Assembly: GCA_947589525.1 (NCBI GenBank)
Contig: CANQAW010000060.1
Span: 1 to 8,896, forward strand
Direction of reading: 5' to 3'
From: Candidatus Gastranaerophilales bacterium
Lineage (GTDB): Bacteria > Cyanobacteriota > Vampirovibrionia > Gastranaerophilales > Gastranaerophilaceae
DNA: 8,896 nt
Shown piece by piece: positions 5,648-8,896 of this stretch (position 1 is the stretch's first letter; every line of letters begins with the position of its first letter). The notes under the pieces are model-generated. The model saw nothing but the letters and a program-made list of their open reading frames with translations. It made no database searches and had not been told where the DNA came from. A program made the translations under genes and the position numbers.

Positions 5648-7171
5648 ATGTCACCAACTATAAACAGTTCAGAGATAACTTCAATTATCAAATCCAAAAT
5701 AGAAAATTATAACCAAACACTCGAAGTTAATGACGTAGGTTCCGTAATTGAAATTTCAGACGGTATTTCAAGAATTTACGGTCTTAAAAATGTCATGTCA
5801 TCGGAACTTGTCGAATTTGATGATGAAAATAAAACTTTGGGAATTACCCTGAACCTTGAGGAAGATAACGTAGGGGTTGTAATTTTAGGGGATTACACTC
5901 AAATTAAAGAAGGAATGAAGGTTAAATCAACGGGAAGAATTGCTTCAATTCCCGTCGGAGATGAACTTATAGGAAGGATTATAGACCCTACGGGTTTGGC
6001 GCTTGACGGAAAAGGCGAAATTCATACATCCAACACCCGCCCCATTGAGCGTATTGCTCCGGGGATAATCGAAAGAAAATCCGTCCACGAACCTCTGCAA
6101 ACGGGGCTAACCGCAATTGACGCATTGACTCCTATCGGAAGAGGTCAAAGAGAATTGATAATCGGCGACAGACAAACGGGAAAAACCGCTATCGCAATAG
6201 ATACCATAATTAATCAAAAGGGAAAAGACGTTATTTGTATTTATGTTGCAATAGGTCAAAAAACTTCAACGGTTGCTCACGTTTCTAAAACCCTTGAAGA
6301 AAAAGGTGCAATGGATTATACAATAATCGTATCGGCTACAGCGGATAACTCAGCACCGTTACAGTATATTGCGCCTTTTGCAGGTTGTGCCGTTGCGGAA
6401 GAATTTTTAGAACAAGGACGCCATGTTCTTATAATTTATGATGATTTAACTAAGCATGCTCAAGCATATCGTGCAATGAGCTTGTTGTTAAAAAGACCGC
6501 CCGGACGTGAAGCATATCCGGGGGATGTTTTCTATCTTCATTCAAGATTGTTGGAGCGTGCCTGCAAATTATCTCCCGAGAGAGGTTCGGGTTCAATAAC
6601 CGCGCTTCCGATTATTGAAACGCAAGCAGGAGACGTTTCCGCTTATATTCCGACAAATGTTATTTCAATTACGGACGGTCAAATATTCTTGGAAAGCAAT
6701 TTGTTTAACTCGGGTCAAAGACCGGCAATTAATGCAGGTATTTCAGTTTCCCGTGTCGGCGGTTCCGCTCAAACAAAAGGCATAAAACAAGTTGCGGGGC
6801 AATTAAGGCTTGATTTGGCGCAATACAGAGAACTTGCGGCATTTGCTCAATTTGCTTCCGATTTGGATAGTGCGACCAAAGAACAGTTGTTAAAGGGTGA
6901 AAAATTAACCCATGTTCTAATTCAACCCCAATATAATCCTTTATCGGTTGCTCAGCAAGTTGCAATTTTGTTCTGTGCCAATGAAGGATATGTAAATGAC
7001 GTTGACAATCAGGATATTCAAGAGTTTAAGAAGCAGTTTTTTGAATATTTTGAAGCTAATTGCGCAGACTTATCAAAAAAATTAAACGAAGGCGCAAAAC
7101 TTGAAGATAGTGACAAAGAAGAATTAATTAAACATATTAAAAACTTTAAAGAAAGTGTTTTCAAAGTGTAA
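5648..7171 (+). CDS. atpA: ATP synthase F1 subunit alpha
   Basis: Alpha alternates with beta in the F1 hexamer, binds non-catalytic nucleotide and gives an arginine finger to the catalytic site. All landmarks are visible in the 507-aa protein. There is a beta-barrel N-terminal domain (about 28-96), and Walker A GDRQTGKT is at 173-180. Walker B LIIYDD ends at Asp266, followed by DLTKHAQAYR. The signature PAINAGISVS is at 359-368, and the Arg369 finger sits in SRVGGSAQ. The helical C-terminal domain runs from about 380 on, with ELAAFAQFASDLD at 395-407. The length is normal and no key residue is missing. A ribosome-binding site AGAAAGGT (5633-5640) lies 7 nt before the ATG. This gene has higher GC at conserved motifs than the stalk genes, as expected from stronger protein conservation. 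Confidence 0.99.
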   Translation: MSPTINSSEITSIIKSKIENYNQTLEVNDVGSVIEISDGISRIYGLKNVMSSELVEFDDENKTLGITLNLEEDNVGVVILGDYTQIKEGMKVKSTGRIASIPVGDELIGRIIDPTGLALDGKGEIHTSNTRPIERIAPGIIERKSVHEPLQTGLTAIDALTPIGRGQRELIIGDRQTGKTAIAIDTIINQKGKDVICIYVAIGQKTSTVAHVSKTLEEKGAMDYTIIVSATADNSAPLQYIAPFAGCAVAEEFLEQGRHVLIIYDDLTKHAQAYRAMSLLLKRPPGREAYPGDVFYLHSRLLERACKLSPERGSGSITALPIIETQAGDVSAYIPTNVISITDGQIFLESNLFNSGQRPAINAGISVSRVGGSAQTKGIKQVAGQLRLDLAQYRELAAFAQFASDLDSATKEQLLKGEKLTHVLIQPQYNPLSVAQQVAILFCANEGYVNDVDNQDIQEFKKQFFEYFEANCADLSKKLNEGAKLEDSDKEELIKHIKNFKESVFKV

Positions 7172-7184
7172 ACAGGATTAGAAA

Positions 7185-8153
7185 ATGGCAAATCTAAGAA
7201 GCATAAAAGAAAGAATAAATTCAATAAAAAATACTCAAAAGATTACAAAAGCGATGAAAATGGTCGCCGCAGCCAAAGTGAAAAAGGCGGAAAATATTGT
7301 TAAATCTTCCCGCCCGTTTACCTTGGAGCTTGCAAAAATGTTTTATTGGGTTTATCAGGAAACGCTTAGAAATTCTTTTTACAAAATTAAAACAAAAGAA
7401 AATATTGATAACTATCCTGCCCTTTTGAACAAAAGAGAAGTTAAAAAGGCAGGCATTGTTGTCGTATCTTCAAATAAAGGGCTTGCGGGCGCATATTGTG
7501 CCAACGTTGTACGATACAGCTTAAATTTAATTAAAGAATTAAAAGCTCAAAATAAAGAAGTAGTGGTTTATATTGTAGGTCAAAAGGCAATTCCCGCTTT
7601 AAAAAGCGCAAAAGATACTCTTGGTTTTGAAATAGCAAGCGTGTATGTTGATATTCTGGATGGTATAAATTCAAGCTCTGCTTATGTTTTGGCAAGCAAG
7701 CTGGCTCATGATTACGTTGAAGAAAAAATCGATTCAATCGAGCTTGTAACGACAAGATATAAAAACATGATGTCATATAATGTTGAAAAATGGCAATTGC
7801 TTCCCGCCATATCCGATAAGGGCGAAATTAAAGAATTTCACAATGAAGAATTGTCAAAAGAGCTTAATGTCGGACACAAAGAGCATAAAATTGAACCTCT
7901 GAGCGAATATATTCCGAATTTAAACAGTGTTTTATCTCAAATTGTTCCTATGTTTATAACAAATGTAATATATCAGGCACTTTTAGAAGCTCAAGCAAGC
8001 GAGCTTGCTTCAAGAATGACAGCTATGAGCTCTGCCACAAATAATGCACAGGATATGATTTCCACTTTAACAATAGAATATAATAAAGCACGTCAAGCAA
8101 AAATAACTCAGGAATTAACAGAGGTTATATCGGGTGCCGGTGCGCTAAATTAA
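7185..8153 (+). CDS. atpG: ATP synthase F1 subunit gamma (central rotor shaft)
   Basis: Gamma is the asymmetric shaft turning inside the alpha/beta hexamer and standing on the c-ring. The N-terminal helix (SIKERINSIKNTQKITKAM, 6-24; MVAAAKV) and the C-terminal helix with signature ITQELTEVISGAGAL (307-321) are both intact. At 322 aa it is longer than E. coli gamma (about 287). Compared from memory there is an extra stretch of about 13 residues at about 57-80, and a second of roughly 15 at about 212-245, near where cyanobacterial gamma carries its regulatory insertion. The only cysteine is Cys105 (GLAGAYC, where most relatives have GLCGG), so chloroplast-like disulfide control is ruled out. 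A ribosome-binding site AGGA (7174-7177) lies 7 nt before the ATG. In cyanobacterial nomenclature the gene is atpC. It is the last gene of the operon. Confidence 0.97.
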   Translation: MANLRSIKERINSIKNTQKITKAMKMVAAAKVKKAENIVKSSRPFTLELAKMFYWVYQETLRNSFYKIKTKENIDNYPALLNKREVKKAGIVVVSSNKGLAGAYCANVVRYSLNLIKELKAQNKEVVVYIVGQKAIPALKSAKDTLGFEIASVYVDILDGINSSSAYVLASKLAHDYVEEKIDSIELVTTRYKNMMSYNVEKWQLLPAISDKGEIKEFHNEELSKELNVGHKEHKIEPLSEYIPNLNSVLSQIVPMFITNVIYQALLEAQASELASRMTAMSSATNNAQDMISTLTIEYNKARQAKITQELTEVISGAGALN

Positions 8154-8208
8154 CAAAAATAGCTCTTTAGTTTTTTAAATGTACAATTTAAGTTTTTCAA
8201 AGTTTTAT

Positions 8209-8214
8209 TATAAT
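8209..8214 (+). promoter_or_regulatory. Possible -10 element of the thioredoxin gene promoter
   Basis: TATAAT is an exact sigma-70 -10 consensus. It lies 25 nt before the thioredoxin start codon in the 80-bp gap after gamma. The -35 side is poor (TTTAAG at 8187-8192, 16-nt spacer, matching only three positions). Transcription would begin around 8221, giving a very short leader that contains the ribosome-binding site at 8222-8228. Chance TATAAT matches are common in such AT-rich DNA, so support is modest. Confidence 0.35.
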
Positions 8215-8233
8215 TTCTTTAAAAGGAGAAATT

Positions 8234-8536
8234 ATGATAGTTGAACTTGATAAAACAAATTTTGACAGTGAAACAAATAACGGTTTGAAACTTGTTGATT
8301 TTTATACTTCGTGGTGTAAATACTGCCAAAATGAAGAGAGTGTCCTGAAAGAGTTATCCGATAACGGTTTTTGGATTGGAAAGCTAAATTGCGATGAACA
8401 TCCCGAAATTGCGCAAAAACATGGTATAAGCGGTTTTCCGAGTTTTATTTTATTTAAAGAAGGAAAATTGGCTGCTCAATTTTCGGGCTATCATACAAAA
8501 GGACAGCTGCTGAATAAACTGACCGCTTATTTATAA
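8234..8536 (+). CDS. Thioredoxin-like protein with WCKYC active site
   Basis: This 100-aa cytoplasmic thioredoxin-fold protein has no signal peptide. The strand LVDFYTSWCKYC (20-31) carries the redox pair Cys28 and Cys31. The fold continues with WIGKLNCDEHPEIAQKHGI (47-65), the cis-proline loop SGFPSF (Pro69) and the last strands FILFKEGK and AQFSGYHTK. It is slightly shorter than classical thioredoxin (about 105-108 aa). Two features differ from housekeeping thioredoxins. The active site is CKYC instead of CGPC, which should change redox potential or partner choice. An extra Cys53 sits in the position usually occupied by Val of VNVDE. The residue before the cis-proline is Phe instead of Ile/Thr. 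A strong ribosome-binding site (AAAGGAG, 8222-8228) lies 5 nt before the ATG. It is probably transcribed apart from the ATP synthase operon. Function as a disulfide reductase is likely; the substrate is unknown. Confidence 0.9.
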   Translation: MIVELDKTNFDSETNNGLKLVDFYTSWCKYCQNEESVLKELSDNGFWIGKLNCDEHPEIAQKHGISGFPSFILFKEGKLAAQFSGYHTKGQLLNKLTAYL

Positions 8537-8577
8537 ATTTTTGTAAATGTTTAAAAATAATTGTACAAAAATTATTA

Positions 8578-8602
8578 TTTACACACGTTATTTAAGTGTA
8601 AA
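8578..8602. promoter_or_regulatory. Inverted repeat overlapping a probable promoter before the last gene
   Basis: TTTACAC (8578-8584) and GTGTAAA (8596-8602) are perfect inverted arms separated by 11 nt. Outside them the similarity continues imperfectly (ATTATT on the left, ATAAT on the right). The left arm contains a -35-like TTTACA (8578-8583). With an 18-nt spacer, AATAAT (8602-8607) serves as a -10 candidate, each matching five of six consensus positions. The dyad could be an operator covering the promoter. Alternatively, together with the TTTTT run at 8607-8611, it could be a weak terminator for the thioredoxin gene. Confidence 0.45.
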
Positions 8603-8620
8603 ATAATTTTTGGAGATAAT

Positions 8621-8896
8621 ATGCATATTCATAAATTGGCATTAAACTCATTTAGTGCTCAAAATTGCTCAAAGCCTAAAAAGAATATTAATTTTCAAGG
8701 CAGAAACAATAATACAGGTTCAAAAAAATCCTCTAAACTTTCAAAAGCAGGTTTTATATTAGCTTTAGCAGGCACCGCAGCGGGAATATACGGCGCATAT
8801 ACCGCAAAATCAAATAAAAACGCAATTGAATATTTAAATCAAAAACTTGACCAATATTTTTTTGAGATGACCGATGATATAAGCAATAGTTTCAAC
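8621..8896 (+). CDS. Membrane protein with N-terminal FSAQN/NFQG motif, cut by the window end
   Basis: The reading frame is open for 92 codons to the last base, so only the N-terminal part is visible. A ribosome-binding site GGAG (8612-8615) lies 5 nt before the ATG. Order of features: a short hydrophilic leader with FSAQN (11-15) and INFQGRN (23-29), a Ser/Lys-rich basic stretch (34-42), and one membrane helix at about 43-61 (GFILALAGTAAGIYGAY). A probable helical region starts after it (EYLNQKLDQYFFEM). There is no signal-peptidase site; the basic flank suggests N-terminus in, C-terminal part out. The layout and the F-[ST]-A-Q-N motif are shared with the minus-strand gene ending at 1232. 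I do not recognise the family and the C-terminal domain is unseen. Confidence 0.8.
   Translation, partial: MHIHKLALNSFSAQNCSKPKKNINFQGRNNNTGSKKSSKLSKAGFILALAGTAAGIYGAYTAKSNKNAIEYLNQKLDQYFFEMTDDISNSFN

Larger units (their letters stand above)
3041..8153 (+). other. F1Fo ATP synthase operon, cyanobacterial split type (a-c-b'-b-delta-alpha-gamma)
   Basis: Seven same-strand genes have intergenic gaps of 13, 21, 8, -4, 16 and 13 bp, which implies a single transcript. The b'/b pair and the absence of beta and epsilon after gamma match the cyanobacterial and chloroplast-ancestor arrangement, where atpD-atpC lie elsewhere. The small membrane gene atpI that commonly precedes subunit a is missing; an MCE gene sits there instead. 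No strong terminator follows gamma: only an AT-only hairpin (TTAAAT 8175-8180 with ATTTAA 8186-8191, then TTTTT) is visible. Confidence 0.9.

Noticed and set aside
8180..8186. TGTACAA repeated at 8180-8186 and 8562-8568, with GTACAA also at 2965 and 5639, as a regulatory box
   Set aside because: All four plus-strand GTACAA copies I found lie between genes, which is mildly striking. However, the hexamer is short, partly palindromic and differs in context each time (one is part of a ribosome-binding region), so chance is adequate.
1..8896. CRISPR array, insertion sequence, tRNA or rRNA gene
   Set aside because: I saw no spaced direct repeats, transposase motifs, terminal inverted repeats with target duplication, tRNA cloverleaf with T-loop GTTCRA-type sequence, or rRNA segments anywhere in the window.

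Overview
The window is low-GC DNA (about one third G+C by eye) using the standard bacterial code, with TAA, TAG and TGA all acting as stops. Its core is a seven-gene F1Fo ATP synthase operon in the order a, c, b', b, delta, alpha, gamma. The beta and epsilon genes are absent, and subunit b occurs as a b'/b pair. This is the cyanobacterial split layout. Combined with AT-richness, extremely Lys/Asn/Ile-rich proteins and no photosynthesis genes, it points to a non-photosynthetic relative of Cyanobacteria (Melainabacteria/Vampirovibrionia, most likely the gut order Gastranaerophilales). This assignment is an inference from gene order and composition and was not checked by any search.

Layout. Positions 1-207 are noncoding, with a GC-rich intrinsic terminator at 145-170. 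A small unrecognised basic protein (208-420) follows and ends near a weaker terminator (456-482). Next is tcdA (550-1239), a ThiF/E1-like tRNA t6A dehydratase. It overlaps by 8 bp, tail to tail, a minus-strand gene (1232-2035) for a single-pass membrane protein with two calcium-loop-like motifs. Transcribed away from that gene is an MCE/MlaD-family lipid-transport protein (2143-2958). The ATP synthase operon runs from 3041 to 8153 with gaps of at most 21 bp and one 4-bp overlap. A small thioredoxin-like protein with a WCKYC active site follows (8234-8536), then a membrane-protein gene cut by the window edge (8621 onward).

How the genes work together. Subunits a, c, b' and b build the membrane proton channel and peripheral stalk. 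Delta joins the stalk to F1, and alpha and gamma form part of the catalytic head and rotor; beta and epsilon must be encoded elsewhere. The c subunit lacks the usual sodium ligands, so it looks proton-type. The MCE protein implies a diderm envelope with inter-membrane lipid traffic.

The least explained signal is shared by the two unrelated-looking membrane proteins that flank the core, one on each strand. Both carry a short N-terminal F-[ST]-A-Q-N motif and an NF-x-[AG] element, followed by a disordered basic stretch and then one membrane helix. This may be a lineage-specific N-terminal tag. A second candidate is the leader of the small 70-residue protein, where the terminator stem and the ribosome-binding site could form mutually exclusive hairpins.
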